Assembly (NCBI RefSeq): GCF_027921845.1
Contig: NZ_BSEN01000001.1
Span: forward strand, 110,948-174,947
DNA length: 64,000 nt
Direction of reading: 5' to 3'
Origin: Leifsonia poae
GTDB lineage: Bacteria; Actinomycetota; Actinomycetes; Actinomycetales; Microbacteriaceae
Shown here: one piece after another, positions 33,382-41,411 of the stretch
Numbering within the stretch: position 1 is the first letter of the stretch
Layout: each line of letters begins with the position of its first letter
Translations under genes and position numbers: made by a program
Notes under the pieces: model-generated
Told to the model about the DNA's origin: nothing
Database searches by the model: none
Seen by the model: only the letters and a program-made list of their open reading frames with translations

Positions 33382-34643
33382 GATGCTGCTCCTCTCGCGA
33401 TCGATGCATCCGGTTCGACTGCGTCCGTTCCGACGGCGTCCGGTGCGACCGCATCCGGCGCAGCGCCCGTCCTGACCTCGACATCGTCGAGCGCGCCCGA
33501 GAGCACGTCGTCGAAGGCGACCGGGCGGCCGAGTGTCGCCGACAGGTACACGGCGCGTACGACGGCCAGGGACACGAAGGCGTCTTCGACCCGCACGCCG
33601 GGCGCGCGGCCGTCGAGGATCGCGGACACGATGTCGTCGTACTGACGCAGATGGCCGACGATGAACTGGTCGGGCCCGCGGTCGCCGCCGCGCAGCTCAC
33701 CGGCCGGCACCAGCTCGGCGGCGCGGTTCACGACGCTCGCACCGCTCGGATCGAACGCGGCGGGGTCGGCGGCGCCGAAGTACTCGAGCTGGTCGTCGTC
33801 GATGATCGCCGAGCCGCGGTCGCCGTGCACGTGCAATCGCACCGAGAGCCCCGGATACGCGGCCGTCGTGGCGTGGATCACGGCGAGCGCGCCGGATTCG
33901 AACCGCACGGTGGCCACGGCGATGTCCTCCACCTCGACGCGCCCATGGGCGAGCAGAGCCGTCTGCGCGGAGATCTCGACCGGGCGGCCGAGGAACCAGA
34001 CCAGCAGGTCGACCGTGTGCACGCCCTGGTTCATCACCGCGCCGCCGCCGTCGAGCTCCCACGTCCCCCGCCACTGGCCGGAGTCGTAGTAGTCCTGGCT
34101 GCGCCACCAGGCCACCGACGCGATGCCGCTGGTGAGGCGCCCGAAGGTGCCGTCGTGAGCGGCCTGCGCGACGACGACCGACGACGGGTCGAAACGGTGC
34201 TGGCTGATCACGGAGACCACGAGCCCGTTCGCCTCCGCCTCACGGGAGAGCTCCAGGATGCGCCGGGCCCGCGCCATGCTGACGTCGAGCGGCTTCTCGA
34301 TGACCACGTGCTTCCCCGCGGCCAGGGCCTCCTCGGCCAGCTGGACGTGGAGCCCGCTCGGCGTGCAGATGACGACGACGTCCACCGGGCTCGCGGCGAT
34401 CGCGGCCGGCAGCGTCTGGTACTCCGCCGGGCACTCGATGCCGAGCTCCGAGACGACCTGGTCGGCGAGCGCGCTCGCGGCGGCGGGCACGGCGTCCACC
34501 AGTGCCGTGATGGTGAGCGACGGGTTCCTGGCGATCGCCCGCGCGTGGTTGAGGCCGATGATGCCGCAGCCGACGATGGCGACGGCGAGCGGTGCGGACG
34601 GATCCGGTGTTGCCGATGTTGCTGGTGTTGCGGTGTCGCTCAT
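33378..34643 (-). CDS. Gfo/Idh/MocA-family oxidoreductase
   Basis: 421 residues. An N-terminal NAD(P)-binding domain with VAIVGCGIIGLNHARAI, DVVVICTPSGLHVQLAEEAL and the catalytic-lysine motif EKPLDVSMARAR precedes a C-terminal domain with the GGGAVMNQGVHTVDLLVWFLG histidine block. Such enzymes oxidise or epimerise sugars such as inositol, glucose or sugar acids. About 25 residues at each end are low-complexity and acidic, with a repeated APDAV/VEPDA pattern at the C-terminus, unlike most relatives. It overlaps the neighbours by four bases on each side, so it is a firm member of the operon. Confidence 0.87.
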   Translation of the reverse strand: MSDTATPATSATPDPSAPLAVAIVGCGIIGLNHARAIARNPSLTITALVDAVPAAASALADQVVSELGIECPAEYQTLPAAIAASPVDVVVICTPSGLHVQLAEEALAAGKHVVIEKPLDVSMARARRILELSREAEANGLVVSVISQHRFDPSSVVVAQAAHDGTFGRLTSGIASVAWWRSQDYYDSGQWRGTWELDGGGAVMNQGVHTVDLLVWFLGRPVEISAQTALLAHGRVEVEDIAVATVRFESGALAVIHATTAAYPGLSVRLHVHGDRGSAIIDDDQLEYFGAADPAAFDPSGASVVNRAAELVPAGELRGGDRGPDQFIVGHLRQYDDIVSAILDGRAPGVRVEDAFVSLAVVRAVYLSATLGRPVAFDDVLSGALDDVEVRTGAAPDAVAPDAVGTDAVEPDASIARGAAS

Positions 34644-35485
34644 CCGAGCTTCACTCCAATCTGGTCGGTGAGACGGCGGAGCGCACGGCCCGCACGGCCG
34701 AACGCCTCCGGTCCCGAGAAGCCGCCGAGGGCGTTGACGTCGGTGAGGTGCGGCTCGAGCGAGGCGAAGCCGGTGTAGCCGTCGTCGCGCAAGGCGGTGA
34801 GGGTCTCGAGCAGCTGCCCGTCCCCCTCGCCGGCGGGCGTCACCTCGCCGGTCGCGCGCAGCGCGTCCTTCACCTGCAGGTACTCCAGGTGCGGTCGCAG
34901 CAGCCCGTAGCCGTCATCGAACGGGCGCTCGACCCCGACCTGCACGAAGTTCGCGCTGTCCCAGGCGAGCCGCAGGTGGTCCGAGCCGACCGTCTCGACG
35001 ATGTCGAGGCAGCGCTCGGGGGTGTCGCCGTAGATGTCCTTCTCGTTCTCGTGCAGCAGCACGACGTCCGCCGCTTCTGCAGCGTCGGCGAGGGCGCGCA
35101 TCCGCACCATCACGTCGTCGCGGATGCTCTCCACCGGCACGCTCTCGCCCCGGTAGAACGAGAAGAGCCGGATGTACCGCGAGCCGAGCGCGCGGGCAGC
35201 GGCGATCGCCCGTCCGAGCCGCTCGACCTCGTGCTCGACCGGCAGCGAGACATCGACCTTGCCGATCGGCGACGCGATCGCCGACACCCCCATCGAGCGC
35301 TCGGTGAGCACCTGCCGGAGCCGCTCGAGCTGCGCCTGGTCGAGGTCGACGACGTTGACCCCCCAGGCGCTGCGCACCTCGATGTGCCGGGCGCCGAGCG
35401 CCTGCAGCACCGCCGCCTGCACGATCGGGTCGGCGTCGATCTCGTCGCCGAATCCCGACAGGGTCCATGCGGTCATGTCACTCAC
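34640..35485 (-). CDS. Sugar phosphate isomerase/epimerase-like TIM barrel, second copy
   Basis: 281 residues of the same fold as the gene at 32509 but clearly diverged. The ligand blocks are VLLHENEKDIYGD, LRLAWDSANFVQVG, EYLQVKDALRATG and GFASLEPHL, the pattern of IolE/IolI-like enzymes. The start is placed at GTG 35485, which overlaps the permease stop (GTGA) and has GGAGG six bases upstream; ATG 35476 is the alternative. The substrate is unknown. With the Gfo/Idh gene it resembles inositol-type or keto-sugar pathways grafted into a uronate operon. Confidence 0.83.
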   Translation of the reverse strand: MSDMTAWTLSGFGDEIDADPIVQAAVLQALGARHIEVRSAWGVNVVDLDQAQLERLRQVLTERSMGVSAIASPIGKVDVSLPVEHEVERLGRAIAAARALGSRYIRLFSFYRGESVPVESIRDDVMVRMRALADAAEAADVVLLHENEKDIYGDTPERCLDIVETVGSDHLRLAWDSANFVQVGVERPFDDGYGLLRPHLEYLQVKDALRATGEVTPAGEGDGQLLETLTALRDDGYTGFASLEPHLTDVNALGGFSGPEAFGRAGRALRRLTDQIGVKLG

Positions 35486-36357
35486 TTCACTCCTCCAGAA
35501 GTCAGGCCACCGACGAGGTAGCGCTGGAATACGAGGTACAGCGCGACGACCGGTACGGCGCAGATGAGGGACGCAGCCATCATCTGCCCGTAGAGCGGGA
35601 TCGCGCCACCCTCTTGGGTCGCCCCGAACACCTGCAGCGCCACGGCGGCGGTGCGGGTCTCCGGGTTGGTCAGGACGGAGGCGAACAGCACGTCGTTCCA
35701 GCCGAGCAGGAACGCGAAGATGCCGGACACCACGATGCCGGGCCAGCTCAGCGGCATCACGATCTGGGTCAGGATGCGCCAGGACGACGCGCCGTCGATG
35801 CGCGCGGCCTCCTCGAGGGCTTTCGGCAGCCCCCGGAGGTAGGTGACCATCACCCAGGTCGAGAACGGCAGGGCGAACGTCAGGTAGGTGATGAACACCG
35901 CCCAGCGCGTGCCGATGATCTGCACACCGAGCAGGCTGGCCGTCGACGAGAACAGCACGAAGACGGGCAGCAGCATGAGGGTGCCGGGGATGGACTGCAG
36001 ACCGAGCAGCCCGCGGAGGAAGGTCAGCCTGCCGCGGAACTCGTAGCGCACCAGCACATAGGCGGTGGCGACCGCGAGGAACGCACAGACGATCGCGACG
36101 CCGCCGCAGACGATCACCGAGTTCATCAGCCCGGTGCCGAGGTCGACGGTCGTCCACACCTTCAGGTAGTTGTCGAGGTTCAGCTCCGTCGGGAAGAACG
36201 CGCCCGAGGCGACCGCGGCATCCGAGTTCACGGATGAGAACAGCATGTAGACGACCGGGCCGAGCACGATGACGAGCAGCACGACGATGATCGTGACCAG
36301 CAGCGGGCGCGGCAGCAGCCGGGTGATGTCGGAGGAGGACGGCTTGACGGTGGTCAT
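35482..36357 (-). CDS. Carbohydrate ABC permease (MalG type)
   Basis: 291 residues with six membrane helices. The cytoplasmic EAA loop is EEAARIDGASSWRILTQIVMPLSWPG, which docks the ATPase. It pairs with the MalF-type permease encoded upstream, whose stop its ATG overlaps (36354-36357). No ATPase gene is present in the cluster; actinobacterial importers of this class often share one MsiK-like ATPase encoded elsewhere. The substrate is likely a uronate or a uronate-containing oligosaccharide, from the neighbouring enzymes only. Confidence 0.9.
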   Translation of the reverse strand: MTTVKPSSSDITRLLPRPLLVTIIVVLLVIVLGPVVYMLFSSVNSDAAVASGAFFPTELNLDNYLKVWTTVDLGTGLMNSVIVCGGVAIVCAFLAVATAYVLVRYEFRGRLTFLRGLLGLQSIPGTLMLLPVFVLFSSTASLLGVQIIGTRWAVFITYLTFALPFSTWVMVTYLRGLPKALEEAARIDGASSWRILTQIVMPLSWPGIVVSGIFAFLLGWNDVLFASVLTNPETRTAAVALQVFGATQEGGAIPLYGQMMAASLICAVPVVALYLVFQRYLVGGLTSGGVK

Positions 36358-37337
36358 CGCTTCTCCTCCTCTCCTGAGTCGAGTTTCACGGCCCGCAGGT
36401 AGACGAACAGCGGGATCGCGATGAGGATCAGCGAGCAGATCGCCATCGCGGCGCTGAGGCCGAAGCGGAAGCTCTGGAAGCTGGTGACGTAGGTGAGCAC
36501 CGGCAGCACGTCCACATCAGCGGGAGCCGGCACGCCGAACAGCACGAACGGCAGCGTGAAGGCGTTGATGTTGTGCAGGAACGCGATGATCAGCGCCAGC
36601 AGGATGGGTCCGCGCAGGTAGGGCAGGATCACGTAGCGCAGCTTGATCCACCACGTAGCGCCGTCGATCGCCGCCGCTTCGTGCACCTCGTGGTCGACGC
36701 CCTGGAGGCCGGCGAGCACCAGCAGGTAGAAGAACGGCCACGACGTCCAGATCTGCACGATGATCAGCGACCAGTAGCTGAGCGGGCCGTTGAGCCACAG
36801 ACCGGGATGCGCGCCCAGCGCACCGAGTGTCGAGTCGACGACGCCGCCCGGCTGCAGCATGGTGCGCCAGAGTGTGCCGACCACGAAGGCCGGGAGCACG
36901 TACGGGATCAGGAAGAGCGACCGCACCAGTGCGCGTCCACGGAACCGGTTCTGGGTGGCGAGGGCGGCGGCCAGGCCGATCGGCATCGTGACGACGGCGG
37001 CGATGAGGGCGAAGGAGACGCTGATGCCGACGGAGCGCAGCAGCGACGACGACGTGACCGCCTCGACGTAGTTCTGAAGCCCGATGAACGGTGCCTGGAG
37101 CCAGCTCTGCAGGGTGTACTGGTCGAGGTCGAGCGTCGACATGAGCACCGCCACGAGCAGCGGCACCACGATGATCAGGAGCATCAGGATGCCGCCGGGC
37201 AGCAGCATCCAGAGCGGACGGCCCCTCTCGTGACCGCGTCTGCGGGCCCGGCGGCCGCCCGCGGGGGTGTTCCCCGCGGGCGAACCGCTCTGGTCGCCGG
37301 CCTCGCCCGTGAGCGCGGCCACTGTTGTCTGCGACAT
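36354..37337 (-). CDS. Sugar ABC permease (MalF type)
   Basis: 327 residues. A polar, arginine-rich N-terminal tail of about 40 residues precedes six helices, and the EAA loop is VHEAAAIDGATWWIKLRYVILPYLRGP. Together with the MalG-type subunit it forms the membrane channel of the importer. It lies 12 bases after the binding-protein gene and overlaps the next permease gene by four bases. Confidence 0.9.
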   Translation of the reverse strand: MSQTTVAALTGEAGDQSGSPAGNTPAGGRRARRRGHERGRPLWMLLPGGILMLLIIVVPLLVAVLMSTLDLDQYTLQSWLQAPFIGLQNYVEAVTSSSLLRSVGISVSFALIAAVVTMPIGLAAALATQNRFRGRALVRSLFLIPYVLPAFVVGTLWRTMLQPGGVVDSTLGALGAHPGLWLNGPLSYWSLIIVQIWTSWPFFYLLVLAGLQGVDHEVHEAAAIDGATWWIKLRYVILPYLRGPILLALIIAFLHNINAFTLPFVLFGVPAPADVDVLPVLTYVTSFQSFRFGLSAAMAICSLILIAIPLFVYLRAVKLDSGEEEKR

Positions 37338-37349
37338 GGGTGCGACCGG

Positions 37350-38705
37350 CTACTTCGCCTTGTCCAGCGAGCCTTGGGCCGTGGCCTGCGCCGCCTTCAG
37401 CTTCGCGTCCAGGTCGGACGACGAGACCGAGCCGCCGGAGAGCGACGGGATGGACTGCACCACCACGTTCACGAGCGCCAGCTGCGTGTCGCCCCAGGCT
37501 CCCGAGAACGGGGTCCCGAACGCCTTGGTGCCGGCATCGACGATCGGGCCGAGCAGTTCGTTGCCCTGCTCGATCTGCTTCGCCGCGTCGGCGTTGGTCG
37601 GCAGGTCGCCGAACGTCTTGGTGTACTTCACCTGGTTCTCGGTGCTCGTGAGCATCTTCACCAGCGCGAACGCGAGGTCCTGGTTCTTGGAGTACTTGGC
37701 CACGACCATGTTGTCGCCCGAGATGATCGTCGCGGCGGCCTTGCCGTCGCTCGGCAGCGAGGTCTCCCCCGGCGGGATGGTCGGCATCACGGCGTAGGCG
37801 TACTTGCCCGCGACGCTGGACTTGTCGAGCGTGACCTGCGACGACGACGAGACCATCGGCAGGTAGGCGGCCTTGCCCGCGGCGAAGGCTGCGACGGCCT
37901 GCGCGTTCTTCCAGCCGATGGCGGCCGGGTCGACGACCTTGTCGTCGCTCATCCAGCCGAAGTACGTCTCGTAGGCCTTCTTGACGGCGTCGTCGTCGAT
38001 CGTGGCCTTCTTGTCCTTCAGGTCGAGGATCGTGTTGCCCTGCTGCATCGCCATGGCCCAGATGAACTTCCACGGGTCGAAGCTGTCGGCGTAGGCGATG
38101 GCCATGCCGTGCACGCCGCCGCTGGTGAGCTTCTTCGCCTGCTCGGCGAGGCCGTCCCAGGTGTCGGCCGGCTTGTCGATGCCGGCGGCCTTGAGCAGGT
38201 CCTTGTTGTACGCCATGACGAACGGACGGCTGAGGAACGGGATGCCCACCTCGTTCTTCTCGTCGGGCCCGGAGATGCCGAGCGTCGCCGGGACGAACCG
38301 GTCGCGGCCGCCGATCTTCTTCCAGTCGTCGTCCGTGAGCTTCACGAACGCGCCGGTGGAGTACGCGGTGGGGGTGAACGTGGTGCCGAGGTCGTAGATG
38401 TCCGGGCCCTGGCCGCTGAGCACCGAGGTCTGGATCTTGGTGAGCTCGTCGTTGGCCGAGGCGAACGTCTCGAACTTCACCGTGGCGCCGGTCTCCTTCT
38501 GGAACTGAGCGGAGACATCCTTGAACCACTGCTGCTGTTCGGTGGGGTAGAGCGTGTTGGCGGCGATCATGACGTCGAGCGTCTTGCCTTTGCCGTCGAG
38601 ACCTCCGGAACCGGAGTCGGAGTTGTTGCTGGAGGAGCAGCCGCTCAGGGCCAGGCCGATGACGGCGAGGCCGGCGACCGCGCCGAGCGCGATACGTGAT
38701 CTCAT
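37350..38705 (-). CDS. Sugar-binding lipoprotein of ABC importer
   Basis: 451 residues of extracellular solute-binding family 1. The signal peptide ends in the lipobox ALSGC with Cys23, followed by a Ser/Asn/Gly-rich linker. Typical features follow: VKFETFASANDELTKIQTSVLSGQGPDIYDLG in the N-lobe and repeated lysines and aromatic residues in the binding cleft. ATG 38705 has AAAGGAG about nine bases upstream; an earlier in-frame start lies on the far side of the promoter and is excluded. It is first in a nine-gene operon and divergent from the LacI regulator gene. Confidence 0.92.
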   Translation of the reverse strand: MRSRIALGAVAGLAVIGLALSGCSSSNNSDSGSGGLDGKGKTLDVMIAANTLYPTEQQQWFKDVSAQFQKETGATVKFETFASANDELTKIQTSVLSGQGPDIYDLGTTFTPTAYSTGAFVKLTDDDWKKIGGRDRFVPATLGISGPDEKNEVGIPFLSRPFVMAYNKDLLKAAGIDKPADTWDGLAEQAKKLTSGGVHGMAIAYADSFDPWKFIWAMAMQQGNTILDLKDKKATIDDDAVKKAYETYFGWMSDDKVVDPAAIGWKNAQAVAAFAAGKAAYLPMVSSSSQVTLDKSSVAGKYAYAVMPTIPPGETSLPSDGKAAATIISGDNMVVAKYSKNQDLAFALVKMLTSTENQVKYTKTFGDLPTNADAAKQIEQGNELLGPIVDAGTKAFGTPFSGAWGDTQLALVNVVVQSIPSLSGGSVSSSDLDAKLKAAQATAQGSLDKAK

Positions 38706-38781
38706 TCGTGACTCTCCTTTGAGACAGGGACGTGAGTGTCCGTCACCCCCGTTGTGGTGCGACCGGAGACGACAGTGCAGG

Positions 38782-38845
38782 ACTCTATGCAGAGTGGCAA
38801 GGTCAAGGCAACCGATTGCCAAAAATTGCCAACGTGTGCTGTGAT
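38782..38845. promoter_or_regulatory. Back-to-back promoters of the uronate locus
   Basis: On the minus strand TTGCCT (38806-38811) and TAGAGT (38782-38787), 18 bases apart, would serve the importer operon. On the plus strand TTGCCA (38816-38821) and TGTGAT (38840-38845), also 18 apart, would serve the regulator gene, with the -10 element six bases before its ATG (leaderless). Both -35 elements overlap one palindromic operator. Confidence 0.5.
38807..38820. promoter_or_regulatory. LacI-type operator
   Basis: GGCAACCGATTGCC is a 14-bp near-palindrome with the central CG expected for LacI/GalR-family operators. A further half site TTGCCA lies at 38826-38831. It sits between the divergent regulator and importer genes and covers both -35 elements, so the encoded LacI protein probably represses both directions until an inducer binds. 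Confidence 0.75.
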
Positions 38846-38851
38846 GACTTC

Positions 38852-39892
38852 ATGCAACCTCTCGCCGGAGCGGGGTCCGAGCGCCCCGCGACCCTCGCGG
38901 ACGTCGCCGCCGCGACCGGTCTCGCCACCTCGACGGTGTCGCGCGCCCTCTCGAACCCCGGCCGGGTCAACGCCCTGACGCGCGAACGGATCGAGCTCGC
39001 CGCGCGCGAGCTGAACTACATCCCGAACGCGCAGGCACGCGCCCTCACCAGTGGCAGGACCCGGGCGATCGCCGTACTCGTCAGCGACGTGACGAACCCC
39101 TTCTACTTCGGCATCATCCGGGGCACCCAGCAGCAGCTCAAGGCCGCCGGCTACACGCAGATCCTGGTCGACACCGAGGAGTCGGACGAACTCGAAGACG
39201 GGATGCTGCACAAGCTGCGGCGTTCGTTCGACGGCGCGATCCTGGCCGCCTCCCGTCTCACCGACCGGCGGCTCACCGCCCTCGCGGCCGAGGTGCCGCT
39301 CGTCGCGATCAACCGCCAGACCCGCGGCGTGCCGAGCGTCTTCATCGACACCCCCAACGGGATCGAGCAGGCGATGGGCCACCTCGTCTCCCTCGGGCAC
39401 ACCGACATCGCCTACGTCAGCGGACCCGAGACGTCGTGGCCGAACGAGGGCCGCTGGCGCGCGATGGTCAAGGCCGCCCAACGCTACGACATCGAGGTGC
39501 GGCGACTCGGTCCGTTCGCTCCGCGCCAGTACGCGGGGGCGGCCGCCGCCGACGCGATCCTGCACGCCGGCGTCACCGCGTGCGTCGCGTTCAACGACCT
39601 CCTGGCCATCGGGATGCTCGCCCGGTTCCGCGAGCGGGGCGTCGATGTGCCGGGCGACGTGAGCATCGTCGGCTGCGACGACATCTTCGGCGCCGACTTC
39701 TGCAACCCGCCGCTCACCACCCTGACCGCCCCCATCGAGCAGGCGGGCCGCACCGCGGTCTCGATGCTCCTCACGCACCTCGACGGTGCACGGGTCGGCG
39801 TCCGCCAGACGGCGACCCTGCCGACGCATCTGACGGTGCGCGACTCCACCGGCCCCGCCCCGTCGTCCCCTCCCCAGAAAGGACGCGCATGA
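38852..39892 (+). CDS. LacI-family transcriptional regulator
   Basis: 346 residues. The N-terminal helix-turn-helix is ATLADVAAATGLATSTVSRALSNPGRVN, with the hinge helix IPNAQARALTSGRTRAIAVLV, and a periplasmic-binding-protein-like effector domain follows (NPFYFGIIRG, AYVSGPETSW, FNDLLAIGMLARFRERGVDVPGDVSIVGCDD). It probably senses a uronate or keto-acid intermediate. ATG 38852 is chosen for the normal distance to the helix-turn-helix and for the -10 element just upstream. It overlaps uxaC by four bases, so regulator and isomerase are translated together. Confidence 0.92.
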   Translation: MQPLAGAGSERPATLADVAAATGLATSTVSRALSNPGRVNALTRERIELAARELNYIPNAQARALTSGRTRAIAVLVSDVTNPFYFGIIRGTQQQLKAAGYTQILVDTEESDELEDGMLHKLRRSFDGAILAASRLTDRRLTALAAEVPLVAINRQTRGVPSVFIDTPNGIEQAMGHLVSLGHTDIAYVSGPETSWPNEGRWRAMVKAAQRYDIEVRRLGPFAPRQYAGAAAADAILHAGVTACVAFNDLLAIGMLARFRERGVDVPGDVSIVGCDDIFGADFCNPPLTTLTAPIEQAGRTAVSMLLTHLDGARVGVRQTATLPTHLTVRDSTGPAPSSPPQKGRA

Positions 39893-41304
39893 CCGCGCTC
39901 GCACCGCATCCCGACCGCCTGTTCCCGGCCGATCCGGGGGAACGCGCCCTCGCCAGGCGGCTGCACTCCTCTGTCGCCGACGCCCCGATCTACTCCCCGC
40001 ACGGACATGTGGACGCCCGGATGCTGCTCGACGACGAGCCGTTCCCCGACCCGGCCGCCCTGCTGATCACCCCCGACCACTATGTGACCAGGATGCTGCA
40101 CGCGGTCGGCGTCCCCCTGGACGAACTCGGGCTCTCCCGGCCGGGAGCGGCCCCCACGGCATCCGGTCGCTCGATCTGGCGCCGGCTCTGCGAGAACTGG
40201 GACGCATTCCTCGGCACACCCGTGCGGTTCTGGTTCGAGTCCGAGTTCAGCGAGGTGTTCGGGCTGACCGAGCAGCCGTCTGCGGCGAACGCCGACGCCC
40301 TCTACGACCAGTTGGCGGAGACCCTGGCGCGGCCGGAGTTCCGCCCGAGGGCCCTGTTCGATCGCTTCCGCATCGCCGTGCTCGCGACCACCGACGATCC
40401 GGCCGACGACCTCGCGGCCCACCTGGCGCTCCGCGACGACCCCACGTTCACCGGACGTGTACTGCCGACCTTCCGCGCCGACCGGTACATGCACCCGGAT
40501 GAGCCGACCTGGCGCGGCAGACTCTCCGCACTCGGCGAGAGCGCCGGGGTCGACACGTCGTCGTACGAGGGGCTGCTCGCCGCCCTGCGCGCCCGGCGGC
40601 AGGCCTTCATCGCCGCGGGCGGCACGGCGACCGACACGGGCGTCATCGACGCCGGCAGCGAACCGCTCACGACCGCCGAGGCCTCGCGTATCCACCGGGC
40701 GGCCCTCGACGGCTCCCTCACCGCCGCCGAAGCGGTCGCCTACCGACGGAACATGCTCTACCGGCTGGCCGAGATGGCGAGCGAAGACGGCCTCGTCATG
40801 CAGCTGCACCCCGGCGTCATCCGCAATCACCACCGGCCCACCTTCGACGCCTTCGGGCCGGACACCGGGCACGATCTGCCCGCGGTCGGCGCGTTCACCG
40901 CACCCCTGACTCCGATCCTCCGGGACTTCGGCACCGACCCGACGTTCCGGCTGGTGCTGTTCACGGTCGACGAGACGACCTTCTCACGCGAGATCGCACC
41001 GCTCGCCGGCTTCTATCCGTCGGTCTACGCCGGCGCTCCGTGGTGGTTCCTCGACACCCCCGCCGCGATCCTGCGCTACCGGCAGGCGATCACCGACAGC
41101 GCCGGCTTCACCAAGACCAGCGGGTTCATCGACGACACCCGGGCGTTCTGCTCGATCCCGGCCAGGCACGACATGTCCCGCCGGGTCGATGCCTCGTACC
41201 TGTCGTCGCTCGTCGTCTCCCACCAGCTCACCGAAGAGGATGCCTTCACGATCGCCGGGCGCCTGGTGTCCGACATCCCGCGCTCGACGTTCCGGCTGGG
41301 CTGA
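39889..41304 (+). CDS. uxaC: Glucuronate isomerase
   Basis: 471 residues, matching the UxaC length. It isomerises D-glucuronate to D-fructuronate and D-galacturonate to D-tagaturonate. The N-terminal metal motif YSPHGHVDARMLL (His38, His40), RRLCENWDAFLGTPVRFW, LATTDDPADDL, MQLHPGVIRNHHR and FIDDTRAFCSIPARHDMSRRVDASYL are family blocks. The ATG overlaps the lacI stop (ATGA), with AAAGGA about six bases upstream. It provides the first enzyme for the reductase and ManD encoded on the other strand. Confidence 0.93.
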   Translation: MTALAPHPDRLFPADPGERALARRLHSSVADAPIYSPHGHVDARMLLDDEPFPDPAALLITPDHYVTRMLHAVGVPLDELGLSRPGAAPTASGRSIWRRLCENWDAFLGTPVRFWFESEFSEVFGLTEQPSAANADALYDQLAETLARPEFRPRALFDRFRIAVLATTDDPADDLAAHLALRDDPTFTGRVLPTFRADRYMHPDEPTWRGRLSALGESAGVDTSSYEGLLAALRARRQAFIAAGGTATDTGVIDAGSEPLTTAEASRIHRAALDGSLTAAEAVAYRRNMLYRLAEMASEDGLVMQLHPGVIRNHHRPTFDAFGPDTGHDLPAVGAFTAPLTPILRDFGTDPTFRLVLFTVDETTFSREIAPLAGFYPSVYAGAPWWFLDTPAAILRYRQAITDSAGFTKTSGFIDDTRAFCSIPARHDMSRRVDASYLSSLVVSHQLTEEDAFTIAGRLVSDIPRSTFRLG

Positions 41305-41411
41305 CCGCGACCGGTGCGGATGGCCGTCCGCCCCGTAGCCTGCGCAACATTCGGGCGGCCGGTTCCGCCGCCGCACTACGCTGGAACAAAGCTCGTCGTT
41401 AAGGAGAGAAC

